Assembly (NCBI RefSeq): GCF_003032475.1
Contig: NZ_CP028369.1
Location: 4,278,001-4,342,000 of the forward strand
Length of the DNA: 64,000 nucleotides
Direction: 5' to 3'
Source: Streptomyces sp. P3
GTDB taxonomy: Bacteria; Actinomycetota; Actinomycetes; Streptomycetales; Streptomycetaceae
Position numbers and translations under genes: made by a program
The notes under the pieces: generated by a model
The model's input: only the letters and a program-made list of their open reading frames with translations
The model's database searches: none
Told to the model about the DNA's origin: nothing
Shown here: one piece after another, positions 1-8,523 of the stretch
Numbering within the stretch: the stretch's first letter is position 1
Layout of the letters: each line of letters starts with the position of its first letter

Positions 1-431
1 GGACCCGGGTCGCCATGCCCAAGACGATGCCGGTCAAGGGCATCACCCCGGCGGACGTCGCCAGGACCGGCACCACCCGCTGGTACACCACGGTCCGCAG
101 GTTCTGGGTCGAACCCGTCACCGGGGCACCCGTCAACGGCGAGGAGATCCACCAGGAGGAACTGCGCGGCGGCACCCTCCTCGGCGGCCGCGCCAAGGTC
201 ACCGCGTTCGCCGGGCACGTCAAGATGCGTGAGGACTACATCGACCACACGGTGTCCGTCGTCAAGGCCAACCGCACCCTGGTCCTGCTGATGACCTCCT
301 ATCTGCCGTGGAGCTTCCTCCTGCTGGCTCTCCTGCTCCTGTCGCTCTCCCTGTACCTGGAGGCCCGCGCCCGCCGCACCCGCCCGCGCGCTCCCGCGGC
401 CCGCGCCACACCGCAGCCGGTCACCGCCTGA
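1..431 (+). CDS. DUF3068 (PorA-like) membrane protein, 3' part
   Basis: Only the last 142 residues are visible. The frame is open from the first base, so the start lies outside the window and the in-frame ATG at 15 is probably internal. The visible part is an extracytoplasmic region containing YIDHTVSVVKANRTLVL, then one strong membrane segment (about residues 100-122) and a short Arg/Ala/Pro-rich cytoplasmic tail. This layout fits the C-terminus of DUF3068/porin-PorA-family proteins of actinobacteria; the family call is from memory and the molecular role is unknown. The last 11 bases overlap the end of the convergent hrpB. Confidence 0.7.
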   Translation, partial: TRVAMPKTMPVKGITPADVARTGTTRWYTTVRRFWVEPVTGAPVNGEEIHQEELRGGTLLGGRAKVTAFAGHVKMREDYIDHTVSVVKANRTLVLLMTSYLPWSFLLLALLLLSLSLYLEARARRTRPRAPAARATPQPVTA

Positions 432-2967
432 GCCGCGCGTTGGTGTGCCGGGTCGGCTCGGCGCCCGCCGGATCCTCCGGCCAGGGATGCTTCGGATACC
501 GGCCGCGCAACTCCGCCCGCACCCCCTTGTAGCCCTCCCGCCAGAAGGACGCGAGGTCCGCGGTGACGGCCACGGGCCGCCCGGCGGGCGACAGCAGATG
601 CACCAGCAACGGCACTCCCGCCACCCGCGGCGACTCCTGCAGCCCGAACATCTCCTGCAACTTCACCGCCAGAACCGGCTGCTGCGGATCCGCGTAGTCG
701 ATCCGCACCCGGGACCCGCTGGGGACGGCGATCCGCTCGGGCGCCAGCTCGTCCAGCCGGCCCGCCGCGCCGGACGCCCACGGCAGCAGCCGCCCGAGCG
801 CCGCCCCGGCGTCGATCCGCCCGAGATCGCTCCGCCGCCGCGCCCGGCCCAGCTCCGGCTCCAGCCATTCGTCCACGCGCGCGTACAACGACGCGTCGCA
901 GACGTCGGGCCACGGCTCACCGAGCCGCAACCGCAGAAAGGCGAGCCGCTGTCGCAGGACGGCCGCCTCGGCCGACCAGCGCAGCAGCCCCAGCCCCTCC
1001 TTCTCCAGCCCCTCCACCAGCGCACCGCGTAGGAGCGCAGGGTCGGCGTCCCGCAGCGGCCGCGCCCCGAGCTGCACCGCCCCGAGGCGCTCCACCCGCC
1101 GCGCCACCACCTCCCCGCCGGCCCAGTGCACCTCGTCCCGCTCGTCCAGCAGCGCACCCGCCGCCAGCCGCGCCACCTCCTCGTCCACCGCCGCCGCCAG
1201 CTGCACACGCGCGTGCCCCCTGCCGACCGGCCGGTCCGCGACGGCGACGGCCAGCCAGCGTGCGCCCCGCAGACCCGATCCGTCCCGCACCTCCGCCCGG
1301 GTCCCCGACACCATCAGCCACGACCCGCCGTCGGACTTCGCGACCCGCTCCGGAAAGGCCAGGGCCACCACACGGCCGACGGCGAGATCCTCACCGTCGA
1401 CCGCCCCGCCCCCCGCGCTCCCCGCAGCCGACGACGCCTGCCGCGCGGGCGGCACGTCGACGTCCGCCGCGACGGCCCGCAGCCGCCGCACCTCCGACCG
1501 CCACCTCCCGGCGTAGGCGTCACCCCCACGCCGGGCGCCGCGCAGCGCCGCCGCCAGATCGTCGCCGTACTCCCGCGGCGCCTCCTCGCTCAGCAGCGCC
1601 ACCACCTCCGCCGCCCGCTCCACCCCCACCAGCGCCGCCCCGTCCAGCAACGCCCGCCCCAGCCGCGGATGCAGCCCCAACCGCGCCAGCCGCACCCCGC
1701 GGGCCGTCGCGCGGCCCGTAGCGTCCACCGCGCCGATCGCCGTCAACAGCTCCCGAGCCGCCGCCATCGCCCCGGCCGGCGGCGCGTCCAGCAACGCCAG
1801 CCCCGACGCGTCCGGATCGCCCCAGCAGGCCGCCTGCAGCGCGAACCCCGTCAGATCGGCCACCTTGATCTCCGGAGCCGGGAACGCCGGCAGCCGGCCG
1901 TCCTCCGCCTGCGCCCAGCACCGGTACACCGCCCCCGGCGCCTCGCGCCCGGCCCGTCCAGCCCGCTGCCGTCCCGCAGCCTGCGAGGCCCGCACGGTCG
2001 TCAGCGCACTCAGCCCGCGCGCGTGGTCCACCCGCGGCTCCCGCGCCAGACCCGAGTCCACCACCACCCGCACACCCGGCACGGTCAGCGACGACTCCGC
2101 CACGGACGTGGCGAGCACCACCCTGCGCCGCTCACCGGGCGACAGCACCGCGTCCTGCACGGCCGCCGGCGAGCGACCGTGCACCTGCAGCACGTCCACC
2201 CCGGCCGGCGCCCCCAGCTGCCCCGCGACCCGCGCGATCTCCCCGACACCCGGCAGGAAGCACAGCACGTCCCCCGACCGTTCCGCGAGCGCCCGCCGCA
2301 CCACCGACGCCACATGCGCCGGCAGCGCCGGATCCACCCGCATCCCGTGCGGCGGCCGCACGGCACGCACCGGCGGCGCCCACACCACCTCGACGTCGAA
2401 CGCCGAGCCGTGGGCCCGGACCACCGGAGCCCCGCCCAGCAGCCGCGCCCAACCGGCCGTGTCCGTCGTCGCGGAAGCGGCCACCAGCCGCAGCTCGGGC
2501 CGCAGCGTCTCCCGCACGTCCCACAGGAACGCGGCCGAGGCGTCCGCGTCGAGATGGCGCTCATGGCACTCGTCCAGCACCACCACGTCGACACCCGTCA
2601 GCTCCTGGTCGCGCTGGAGCCGCTGCAGCAGCACACCGGTCGTGACCACCTCCACGCGCGTGTGCCGCCCCACGACCCGCTCCCCGCGCACGGTGTGACC
2701 GACGCTGTCCCCGGGCCGCTCGCCCAGCAGCCAGGCCATCCGCCGTGCCGCGGCCCGCGCCGCGATACGCCGCGGCTCGGCCACCACCACCCGCCGTGCG
2801 GGCCCCTCGCCCAGCAGCCCGGCCAACACCAGCGGTACCAGCGTCGTCTTGCCGGTGCCGGGCGGCGCGGCGAGCACGGCCGCGCCGTGCCCCTCCAGAG
2901 CGTCGTTCAGATCAGGCAGGGCGGCCCGCACGGGCAGCGCGTCCAGGGCGTCGAAACGGGGGATCAC
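421..2967 (-). CDS. hrpB: ATP-dependent RNA helicase HrpB
   Basis: This 848-residue protein is a DEAH-box helicase of the HrpB family, of full family length. Walker A is APPGTGKTT (about residues 35-43) and the Walker B/DEAH-type motif is VVLDECHERHLD. Next come the SATTD motif III and the helicase-C motifs ATSVAESSLTVPGV and GRAGREAPG, then the HA2 and HrpB_C domains with the typical FLRLRLGEPWPDV and WL.YLLP-like ending. It should unwind RNA using ATP in the cytoplasm; the physiological target of HrpB is not established. It converges with the DUF3068 gene and overlaps it by 11 nt. A 20-bp palindrome lies 30-49 bases upstream of the start. Confidence 0.93.
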   Translation of the reverse strand: MIPRFDALDALPVRAALPDLNDALEGHGAAVLAAPPGTGKTTLVPLVLAGLLGEGPARRVVVAEPRRIAARAAARRMAWLLGERPGDSVGHTVRGERVVGRHTRVEVVTTGVLLQRLQRDQELTGVDVVVLDECHERHLDADASAAFLWDVRETLRPELRLVAASATTDTAGWARLLGGAPVVRAHGSAFDVEVVWAPPVRAVRPPHGMRVDPALPAHVASVVRRALAERSGDVLCFLPGVGEIARVAGQLGAPAGVDVLQVHGRSPAAVQDAVLSPGERRRVVLATSVAESSLTVPGVRVVVDSGLAREPRVDHARGLSALTTVRASQAAGRQRAGRAGREAPGAVYRCWAQAEDGRLPAFPAPEIKVADLTGFALQAACWGDPDASGLALLDAPPAGAMAAARELLTAIGAVDATGRATARGVRLARLGLHPRLGRALLDGAALVGVERAAEVVALLSEEAPREYGDDLAAALRGARRGGDAYAGRWRSEVRRLRAVAADVDVPPARQASSAAGSAGGGAVDGEDLAVGRVVALAFPERVAKSDGGSWLMVSGTRAEVRDGSGLRGARWLAVAVADRPVGRGHARVQLAAAVDEEVARLAAGALLDERDEVHWAGGEVVARRVERLGAVQLGARPLRDADPALLRGALVEGLEKEGLGLLRWSAEAAVLRQRLAFLRLRLGEPWPDVCDASLYARVDEWLEPELGRARRRSDLGRIDAGAALGRLLPWASGAAGRLDELAPERIAVPSGSRVRIDYADPQQPVLAVKLQEMFGLQESPRVAGVPLLVHLLSPAGRPVAVTADLASFWREGYKGVRAELRGRYPKHPWPEDPAGAEPTRHTNARLRR

Positions 2968-2996
2968 GCACCCAGTGTCGTACGCCCCGCCCTCCC

Positions 2997-3016
2997 TCCC
3001 GTACGCGCGTACGGGA
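2997..3016. repeat. Perfect 20-bp palindrome upstream of hrpB
   Basis: The sequence tcccgtacgcgcgtacggga is its own reverse complement. It lies 30-49 bases upstream of the hrpB start, where an operator would be expected. There is no T-tract, so a terminator is less likely. No regulator is known. Confidence 0.6.
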
Positions 3017-3035
3017 ACGGGCAGGGAGGCACGGC

Positions 3036-3065
3036 GGACGGCAGGACGGCAGGACGGCAGGACGG
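3036..3065. repeat. Short tandem repeat, 8-bp unit ggacggca
   Basis: Three full copies of ggacggca and a partial fourth lie head to tail in the gap between hrpB and the methyltransferase gene. Copy number could vary by slippage. No function is apparent. Confidence 0.75.
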
Positions 3066-3085
3066 AACGAGTGGTCGCAGAGGTC

Positions 3086-3748
3086 CTAGTCCCGCTCGCA
3101 GACGAAGACGGCCGTCCCCGGGATCAGGTTTCCGCGCAACGGGGACCAGCCGCCCCACTCCGACGAGTTCCAGGCCGGCCACTCCGGTTCGACCAGGTCC
3201 ACCAGCCGGAACCCGCCCGCCACGATGTCGCGGACCCGGTCGCCGAGCGTGCGGTGATGCTCCACGTACACGGCGCGCCCCTGATCGTCCTGCTCGACGT
3301 AGGGAGTGCGGTCGAAGTAGGAGGCGGACACCGACAGGCCCTCGGGACCCGGCTCGTCGGGAAACGCCCAGCGGATCGGATGGGTCACCGAGAACACGAA
3401 ACGCCCGCCGGGACGCAGCACCCGCCGCACCTCCCGCAGCACCAGCACCGGATCGGCGACGAACGGCAGCGCCCCGTACGCCGAGCAGGCCAGATCGAAG
3501 GAGGCGTCCGCGAAGGGCAGCGCGCCCGCGTCGGCGCACACCAGCGGGAACGAGCCGCCGATGCGCAGCGCGTGCTGGAGCTGCCGGTGGGAGAGGTCCA
3601 GCGCGACCGGACGGGCGCCCTGCGCGGCCAGCCAGCGCGCACACTGCGCCGCGCCGGCCCCGATCTCCAGGACCGACCTGCCCTTCAGTTCCTCCGGCGG
3701 GCCGAGCAGCTCGGCCTCCACCTCGTCCAGACCCTCGGGTCCCCACAC
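3086..3748 (-). CDS. Class I SAM-dependent methyltransferase with unclear start
   Basis: The protein has the SAM-binding motif I VLEIGAGAAQCARWL followed by an acidic strand end (VALDLS), motif II FDLACSAYGALPFV and the post-motif VLRPGGRFVFSVTHP, as in Methyltransf_11 enzymes. The substrate cannot be predicted. The given start is the GTG at 3748, the only ATG, GTG, TTG or CTG in the frame. However, the frame stays open upstream to the stop at 3998-4000 and encodes WWDRNADEYQVEHGTFLGDD just upstream. That segment looks like the normal N-terminus of this family, so the real start is probably near 3905-3930. There the frame offers only ATC (3910 and 3907) or ACG codons, preceded by GGAAGAG and GAGGGAG. 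The gene is divergent from rpsA. Confidence 0.8.
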   Translation of the reverse strand: MWGPEGLDEVEAELLGPPEELKGRSVLEIGAGAAQCARWLAAQGARPVALDLSHRQLQHALRIGGSFPLVCADAGALPFADASFDLACSAYGALPFVADPVLVLREVRRVLRPGGRFVFSVTHPIRWAFPDEPGPEGLSVSASYFDRTPYVEQDDQGRAVYVEHHRTLGDRVRDIVAGGFRLVDLVEPEWPAWNSSEWGGWSPLRGNLIPGTAVFVCERD

Positions 3749-4058
3749 GAAGCGGTCGTCGCCGAGGAAGGTGCCGTGCTCGACCTGGTATTCGTCCGCG
3801 TTGCGGTCCCACCAGCCCCGGTTGGCCCGGGAGCTCTCGGCGACGTCGGCGTCGCGTCGGGTGGCTTCCGGCTCGAAGGCCGGCTCGGACGATGCGGGCT
3901 CTTGGATGATGGGCTCCCTCGTCGTACTCTTCCGTGCAACCCGCCCGACGGCGCACCGAGGTGTCGCCGGAGAGGCTTCCTGCGGCCTGCGTCGGCCTCA
4001 GGAGAAAGGTTGTGTGCCGGATATGCGGTGATCCGCCCCGGGTGTGCGCCTTCGCGCA

Positions 4059-4087
4059 TTGACCCTGCCCGGCTGCCCCCGTATGCT
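4059..4087 (+). promoter_or_regulatory. Predicted HrdB-type promoter of rpsA
   Basis: TTGACC at 4059-4064, a 17-nt spacer and TATGCT at 4082-4087 closely match the vegetative sigma consensus. Transcription would start near 4094, giving a 5' leader of about 190 nt before rpsA. No gene is seen between about 3911 and 4286 apart from this promoter and the leader hairpin. Confidence 0.75.
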
Positions 4088-4102
4088 ACAAGTTGCGCTG
4101 CG

Positions 4103-4130
4103 AGCCTGCGCACCTCAGACGTAGCAGGCT
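4103..4130 (+). other. Hairpin in the rpsA leader
   Basis: The arms agcctgc (4103-4109) and gcaggct (4124-4130) form a 7-bp stem shortly after the predicted transcription start. Structured leaders of rpsA mRNAs take part in S1 autoregulation in other bacteria; whether this one does is not known. Confidence 0.4.
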
Positions 4131-4286
4131 GCGCTCGCATCTGTTGTATGTCCCCTCGGTTTTCGAGGCGTCGTCACCAGTTCCTGGTGGGGCGCGTCCT
4201 TGGCTGTCCGGCTTCTTCAGAGCGACACGGGCTCCCGGCGTAGCAGTACCTACGACTTTCTGTCCGTAACCGGAGCCCTTTCCCAC

Positions 4287-5789
4287 ATGACGAGCAGCAC
4301 CGAGACCACCGCCACCACCCCGCAGGTTGCGGTCAACGACATCGGTAACGAGGAAGCCTTCCTCGCCGCGATCGACGAGACGATCAAGTACTTCAACGAC
4401 GGCGACATCGTCGACGGCGTCATCGTGAAGGTCGACCGGGACGAGGTCCTGCTCGACATCGGTTACAAGACCGAAGGTGTCATCCCGAGCCGCGAACTCT
4501 CGATCAAGCACGACGTCGACCCCAACGAGGTCGTCGCCGTCGGTGACGAGATCGAAGCCCTTGTTCTCCAGAAGGAGGACAAGGAAGGCCGCCTGATCCT
4601 CTCGAAGAAGCGCGCCCAGTACGAGCGCGCCTGGGGCACGATCGAGAAGATCAAGGAAGAGGACGGCATCGTCACCGGCACCGTCATCGAGGTCGTCAAG
4701 GGTGGTCTCATCCTCGACATCGGCCTCCGTGGCTTCCTGCCGGCCTCCCTCGTCGAGATGCGCCGCGTCCGCGACCTCCAGCCCTACGTGGGCAAGGAGC
4801 TCGAGGCCAAGATCATCGAGCTGGACAAGAACCGCAACAACGTGGTCCTGTCCCGCCGCGCCTGGCTGGAGCAGACCCAGTCCGAGGTGCGCCAGACGTT
4901 CCTCACGACCCTCCAGAAGGGTCAGGTCCGCTCCGGCGTCGTCTCCTCGATCGTCAACTTCGGTGCCTTCGTGGACCTGGGTGGCGTCGACGGTCTGGTC
5001 CACGTCTCCGAGCTGTCCTGGAAGCACATCGACCACCCCTCCGAGGTCGTCGAGGTCGGCCAGGAGGTCACGGTCGAGGTCCTCGACGTCGACATGGACC
5101 GCGAGCGCGTCTCCCTGTCGCTGAAGGCGACCCAGGAAGACCCGTGGCAGCAGTTCGCCCGCACCCACCAGATCGGCCAGGTCGTGCCCGGCAAGGTCAC
5201 GAAGCTGGTTCCGTTCGGTGCGTTCGTCCGGGTGGACGAGGGCATCGAGGGTCTGGTCCACATCTCCGAGCTGGCCGAGCGCCACGTGGAGATCCCGGAG
5301 CAGGTCGTCCAGGTCAACGACGAGATCTTCGTCAAGGTCATCGACATCGACCTCGAGCGTCGCCGGATCTCGCTGTCGCTGAAGCAGGCCAACGAGTCCT
5401 TCGGCTCCGACCCGGCCTCGGTCGAGTTCGACCCGACGCTCTACGGCATGGCCGCGTCGTACGACGACCAGGGCAACTACATCTACCCCGAGGGCTTCGA
5501 CCCCGAGACCAACGACTGGCTCGAGGGCTTCGAGTCGCAGCGTGAGGTCTGGGAGAACCAGTACGCCGAGGCGCAGACGCGCTTCGAGCAGCACCAGGCT
5601 CAGGTCATCAAGTCCCGCGAGGCGGACGAGAAGGCCGCCGCCGAGGGCGGCGACACCGCCGGTGCGGCTCCGGCCGCGTCCAGCGGTGGCGGCTCCTACT
5701 CCTCCGAGGGCGCCGACACGTCCGGCGCGCTGGCCTCGGACGAGGCGCTTGCCGCGCTGCGCGAGAAGCTGGCCGGCGGCCAGAGCTGA
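4287..5789 (+). CDS. rpsA: 30S ribosomal protein S1
   Basis: This 500-residue protein has four S1 RNA-binding repeats, at about residues 36-105, 122-187, 208-276 and 293-362. Hallmark segments include VDGVIVKVDRDEVLLDIGYK, FGAFVDLGGVDGLVHVSELSW and FGAFVRVDEGIEGLVHISEL. S1 binds mRNA at the small ribosomal subunit and helps initiate translation. The actinobacterial form has four repeats rather than six, followed by an acidic and Ala/Gly/Ser-rich tail. The start is the ATG at 4287, with GGAG 11 nt upstream; longer in-frame extensions lack family similarity. It has its own promoter and a strong terminator downstream. Confidence 0.97.
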   Translation: MTSSTETTATTPQVAVNDIGNEEAFLAAIDETIKYFNDGDIVDGVIVKVDRDEVLLDIGYKTEGVIPSRELSIKHDVDPNEVVAVGDEIEALVLQKEDKEGRLILSKKRAQYERAWGTIEKIKEEDGIVTGTVIEVVKGGLILDIGLRGFLPASLVEMRRVRDLQPYVGKELEAKIIELDKNRNNVVLSRRAWLEQTQSEVRQTFLTTLQKGQVRSGVVSSIVNFGAFVDLGGVDGLVHVSELSWKHIDHPSEVVEVGQEVTVEVLDVDMDRERVSLSLKATQEDPWQQFARTHQIGQVVPGKVTKLVPFGAFVRVDEGIEGLVHISELAERHVEIPEQVVQVNDEIFVKVIDIDLERRRISLSLKQANESFGSDPASVEFDPTLYGMAASYDDQGNYIYPEGFDPETNDWLEGFESQREVWENQYAEAQTRFEQHQAQVIKSREADEKAAAEGGDTAGAAPAASSGGGSYSSEGADTSGALASDEALAALREKLAGGQS

Positions 5790-5844
5790 TCAGCAGATCG
5801 CAGCAGGTGGCCGCAGATAGCAGCCACTGAGGCGTAGTACATGG

Positions 5845-5880
5845 CCGAGGGCCCGCACCTTTCGAGGTGCGGGCCCTCGG
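5845..5880 (+). terminator. Hairpin terminator after rpsA
   Basis: A perfect 16-bp stem (ccgagggcccgcacct and its complement) is closed by a TTCG tetraloop, 55 bases after the rpsA stop. There is no long T-tract, as is usual for Streptomyces terminators. Confidence 0.9.
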
Positions 5881-5989
5881 TGCTGACCCCGCCCCGCCCC
5901 GCACGAATCGTTCGATCATGAGGCGCGGACGGGAATGCCCACGCTCCCAAGGGCGTTGTCCGAAAGGAACACGAGGAGGAGCGGTCCAA

Positions 5990-6928
5990 GTGCTTGATCC
6001 GCAGAGTCTGTACGCATGGGAGCCGAAGGGCCTGGCAGTCGTCGACATGGCGCTGGCCCAGGAGTCGGCCGGACTTGTCATGCTCTACCACTTCGACGGA
6101 TACATCGACGCGGGCGAGACCGGCGACCAGATCGTCGAGCGGCTTCTCGACTCGCTGCCCCACCAACTCGTCGCCCGCTTCGACCACGACCGGCTCGTCG
6201 ACTACCGCGCACGCCGCCCACTGCTCACCTTCAAACGCGACCGGTGGAGCGACTACGAGGAACCGGCCATCGAGGTACGGCTCCTCCAGGACACCACCGG
6301 CGCGCCCTTCCTCCTGCTGTCGGGCCCCGAGCCGGACGTCGAGTGGGAGCGCTTCGCCGCCGCCGTGCAGCAGATCGTCGAGCGGCTCGGCGTCCGCCTG
6401 TCCGTGAACTTCCACGGCATCCCCATGGGCGTGCCGCACACGCGCCCCGTGGGCCTCACCCCGCACGGCAACCGCACCGACCTCATGCCCGGCCACCGCA
6501 GCCCCTTCGACGAGGCCCAGGTCCCCGGCAGCGCCGAAGCGCTCGTCGAATACCGCCTCATGGAAGCCGGCCACGACATCCTGGGCGTCGCCGCCCACGT
6601 GCCGCACTACATCGCCCGCTCCGCCTACCCCGACGCCGCTCTGACGGTCCTCGAGGCGATCACCGCGGCGACCGGCCTGGTCCTGCCCGCCATCGCCCAC
6701 GCCCTGCGCACCGACGCCCACCGCACGCAGACCGAGATCGACCGCCAGATCCAGGAAGGCGACGAAGAGCTCACCTCGCTCGTCCAGGGCCTCGAGCACC
6801 AGTACGACGCCGCCGCCGGCGCGGAGACCCGCGGAAACATGCTCGCCGAGCCGGTCGACATCCCCTCCGCCGACGAGATCGGCCTGGAATTCGAACGCTT
6901 CCTGGCGGAACGGGAGGGCGAGGGCTGA
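5990..6928 (+). CDS. PAC2 family protein (proteasome-assembly-chaperone-like)
   Basis: This 312-residue protein belongs to the PAC2 family. Typical segments are [20 protein letters not shown] near the N-terminus, the PVGLTPHGN region, and [20 protein letters not shown] followed by a helical C-terminus with FERFLAE. PAC2 proteins are related to eukaryotic proteasome assembly chaperones; the role in actinobacteria is unproven, although the phylum has proteasomes. The GTG start at 5990 is chosen because aggagga lies about 9 nt upstream and the conserved region begins at once. The gene lies between two hairpin terminators, so it is probably monocistronic. Confidence 0.9.
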   Translation: MLDPQSLYAWEPKGLAVVDMALAQESAGLVMLYHFDGYIDAGETGDQIVERLLDSLPHQLVARFDHDRLVDYRARRPLLTFKRDRWSDYEEPAIEVRLLQDTTGAPFLLLSGPEPDVEWERFAAAVQQIVERLGVRLSVNFHGIPMGVPHTRPVGLTPHGNRTDLMPGHRSPFDEAQVPGSAEALVEYRLMEAGHDILGVAAHVPHYIARSAYPDAALTVLEAITAATGLVLPAIAHALRTDAHRTQTEIDRQIQEGDEELTSLVQGLEHQYDAAAGAETRGNMLAEPVDIPSADEIGLEFERFLAEREGEG

Positions 6929-6935
6929 GCGGCCG

Positions 6936-6983
6936 ACTGCTTCCCGGGCGACACCGCGCAGAGAACTCCGCCCGGGAAGCAGT
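6936..6983 (+). terminator. Hairpin between the PAC2 gene and coaE
   Basis: The perfect 15-bp inverted repeat actgcttcccgggcg ... cgcccgggaagcagt encloses an 18-nt loop and begins 8 bases after the PAC2 stop codon. It most likely ends the PAC2 transcript. Confidence 0.8.
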
Positions 6984-7034
6984 GGGCCGGGACCGCCGGG
7001 CGCACCGCCACCGGCAGGCCCTAAGCTTTCGCTC

Positions 7035-7655
7035 ATGCTGAAGGTGGGCCTGACCGGCGGAATCGGCGCCGGCAAGAGCGAGGTGTCACGGTTGCTCGTC
7101 CAGCGCGGAGCCGTGCTCATCGACGCGGACCGCATCGCACGCGAGGTCGTCGCCCCGGGAACCCCGGGTCTCGCGGCGGTCGTCGACGCCTTCGGCAAGG
7201 ACGTGCTGACACCCGACGGCACCCTCGACCGTCCCCGGCTGGGTTCCGTCGTCTTCGCCGACCCCGAGCGACTCGCCCTCCTCAACTCGATCGTGCACCC
7301 CCTCGTCGGCGCCCGCTCCCACGACCTCGAGACGGCGGCCCCCGAGGACGCCGTCGTCGTCCACGACGTCCCCCTTCTCACCGAGAACGGCCTCGCCCCC
7401 CTGTACGACGTCGTCATCGTCGTCGACGCGGGACCCGACACCCAGCTCGACCGGCTCGTCCGGCTGCGCGGCATGACCGAGGAGGACGCCCGCGCCCGCA
7501 TGGCCGCCCAGGCGAGCCGCGAGAACCGCCGCGCGATCGCCGACATCGTGATCGACAACGACGTGCCACTGGCGGAGCTCGAACAACGCGTGCAGGACGT
7601 GTGGGACGACCTCGCGCGCCGAGCACACGCGCGACGCGAGGCCTCCCCGGAATAG
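7035..7655 (+). CDS. coaE: Dephospho-CoA kinase
   Basis: This 206-residue enzyme catalyses the last step of coenzyme A synthesis, phosphorylating the 3'-hydroxyl of dephospho-CoA with ATP. The P-loop [11 protein letters not shown] lies at residues 5-15, followed by [12 protein letters not shown], the substrate-site segment [21 protein letters not shown] and RMAAQ. It has the length of a stand-alone bacterial CoaE and lacks the C-terminal GrpB-type extension seen in some mycobacteria. The ATG at 7035 places the P-loop at the normal distance. A TPR protein gene follows after 50 bases and may be cotranscribed. Confidence 0.96.
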   Translation: MLKVGLTGGIGAGKSEVSRLLVQRGAVLIDADRIAREVVAPGTPGLAAVVDAFGKDVLTPDGTLDRPRLGSVVFADPERLALLNSIVHPLVGARSHDLETAAPEDAVVVHDVPLLTENGLAPLYDVVIVVDAGPDTQLDRLVRLRGMTEEDARARMAAQASRENRRAIADIVIDNDVPLAELEQRVQDVWDDLARRAHARREASPE

Positions 7656-7705
7656 CGCCGCCGACTCCGCGCGTTGAACCCTTCCAGCAAGGGAAGGATT
7701 TTTCC

Positions 7706-8086
7706 GTGCCCAATACCGCAGGTTCGACCGGACGTACTCCGGAGACGCACGTCATCGACTTCCGTGCCGCGGAACAGCTCCTCGCCGCACGGGACCCGCG
7801 GGGCGCGGTGAAATTGCTCGACTCGGTCATCGCCGCACACCCCGAGAACACCGCCGCCCGGCTCCTGCGGGCGCGCGCCTTCTTCGCCGCCGCTCAACTA
7901 CGCCCCGCCGAGCTGGAGTTCACCGTCGTGCTGGAGCGCGAGCCGGACAACGCGTTCGCGCACTTCGCACTCGGCCGTACCTACGAGCGGCAGGGCCGCG
8001 GCGACCAGGCCAAACGTCACTTCCGGCTGGCCGCCGCACTCGATCCCAACCCCGAGTACCTGAAGGCCGCCCGCTTCGACGGCTGA
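7706..8086 (+). CDS. Tetratricopeptide repeat protein
   Basis: This is a small soluble protein of 126 residues. After a 20-residue polar leader it has about three TPR-like helical pairs: [40 protein letters not shown] and FAHFALGRTYERQGRGDQAK. TPRs mediate protein-protein contacts; the partner is unknown. The GTG start at 7706 has the ribosome site ggaagga 7 nt upstream. It follows coaE closely on the same strand and converges with the small membrane protein gene, a hairpin spanning both ends. Confidence 0.85.
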   Translation: MPNTAGSTGRTPETHVIDFRAAEQLLAARDPRGAVKLLDSVIAAHPENTAARLLRARAFFAAAQLRPAELEFTVVLEREPDNAFAHFALGRTYERQGRGDQAKRHFRLAAALDPNPEYLKAARFDG

Positions 8087-8098
8087 GGCGGAGCCGTC
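8078..8098. terminator. Hairpin at a convergent gene end
   Basis: The arms gacggct (8078-8084) and agccgtc (8092-8098) form a 7-bp stem with a 7-nt loop. The hairpin overlaps the stop codons of both the TPR gene and the convergent gene, so it may act in both directions. Confidence 0.55.
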
Positions 8099-8372
8099 AC
8101 CGCGGACGACGCTCCGGCGGCAGGTACGGAGGAACGTCCCGGCCGGGCTGGTAGTGGGGGCCCTGCCGCATGTGCCTGACGACGACCGCCATGTCGACGG
8201 TGATCACCAGCCACAGGGCCCCGCAGGCCGCCGCCCACCCCGGGCGTCCCACCACGGCGAACGCGGCGGTCCCGAAGACCGCCCAGGCCAGCCCCCACAG
8301 GGACAGCCACAGACGCATCCGCAGCGCACTGCGCGCTGTCGTCGGCTCACTGCCCGTACGCATCCCGATCAC
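8097..8372 (-). CDS. Small two-helix membrane protein, unknown function
   Basis: This 91-residue protein has two hydrophobic segments, LWLSLWGLAWAVFGTAAFAV and WAAACGALWLVITVDMAVVV, and a basic, Pro-rich C-terminal tail (YQPGRDVPPYLPPERRPR). No known domain was recognised. Similar small proteins of the DUF6343 type occur in Streptomyces; that match is a guess. The GTG at 8372 is preferred because gaggtga, part of a perfect ribosome site, lies 6 nt upstream; an ATG three codons later is possible. The gene converges with the TPR gene. Confidence 0.75.
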   Translation of the reverse strand: MIGMRTGSEPTTARSALRMRLWLSLWGLAWAVFGTAAFAVVGRPGWAAACGALWLVITVDMAVVVRHMRQGPHYQPGRDVPPYLPPERRPR

Positions 8373-8523
8373 GGCTCCTCACCTCAACGTACTCCTCCGC
8401 CCGGACGTCATCCACGGGCTCCTTCGCCCCCCGGCAGACGCGCTCGAACAGCGGGCCATCCCTCGAACGGGTGAACCGGCAGGGAGCGGGAACGGCCCTC
8501 GGCAACCCGTCCGTTGGACGGGT

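Noticed and set aside
1126-3909. Long open frame of 927 codons on the plus strand opposite hrpB
   Set aside because: It is a GC-driven shadow of hrpB and the methyltransferase: Arg/Pro/His-rich, without ribosome site or domain.
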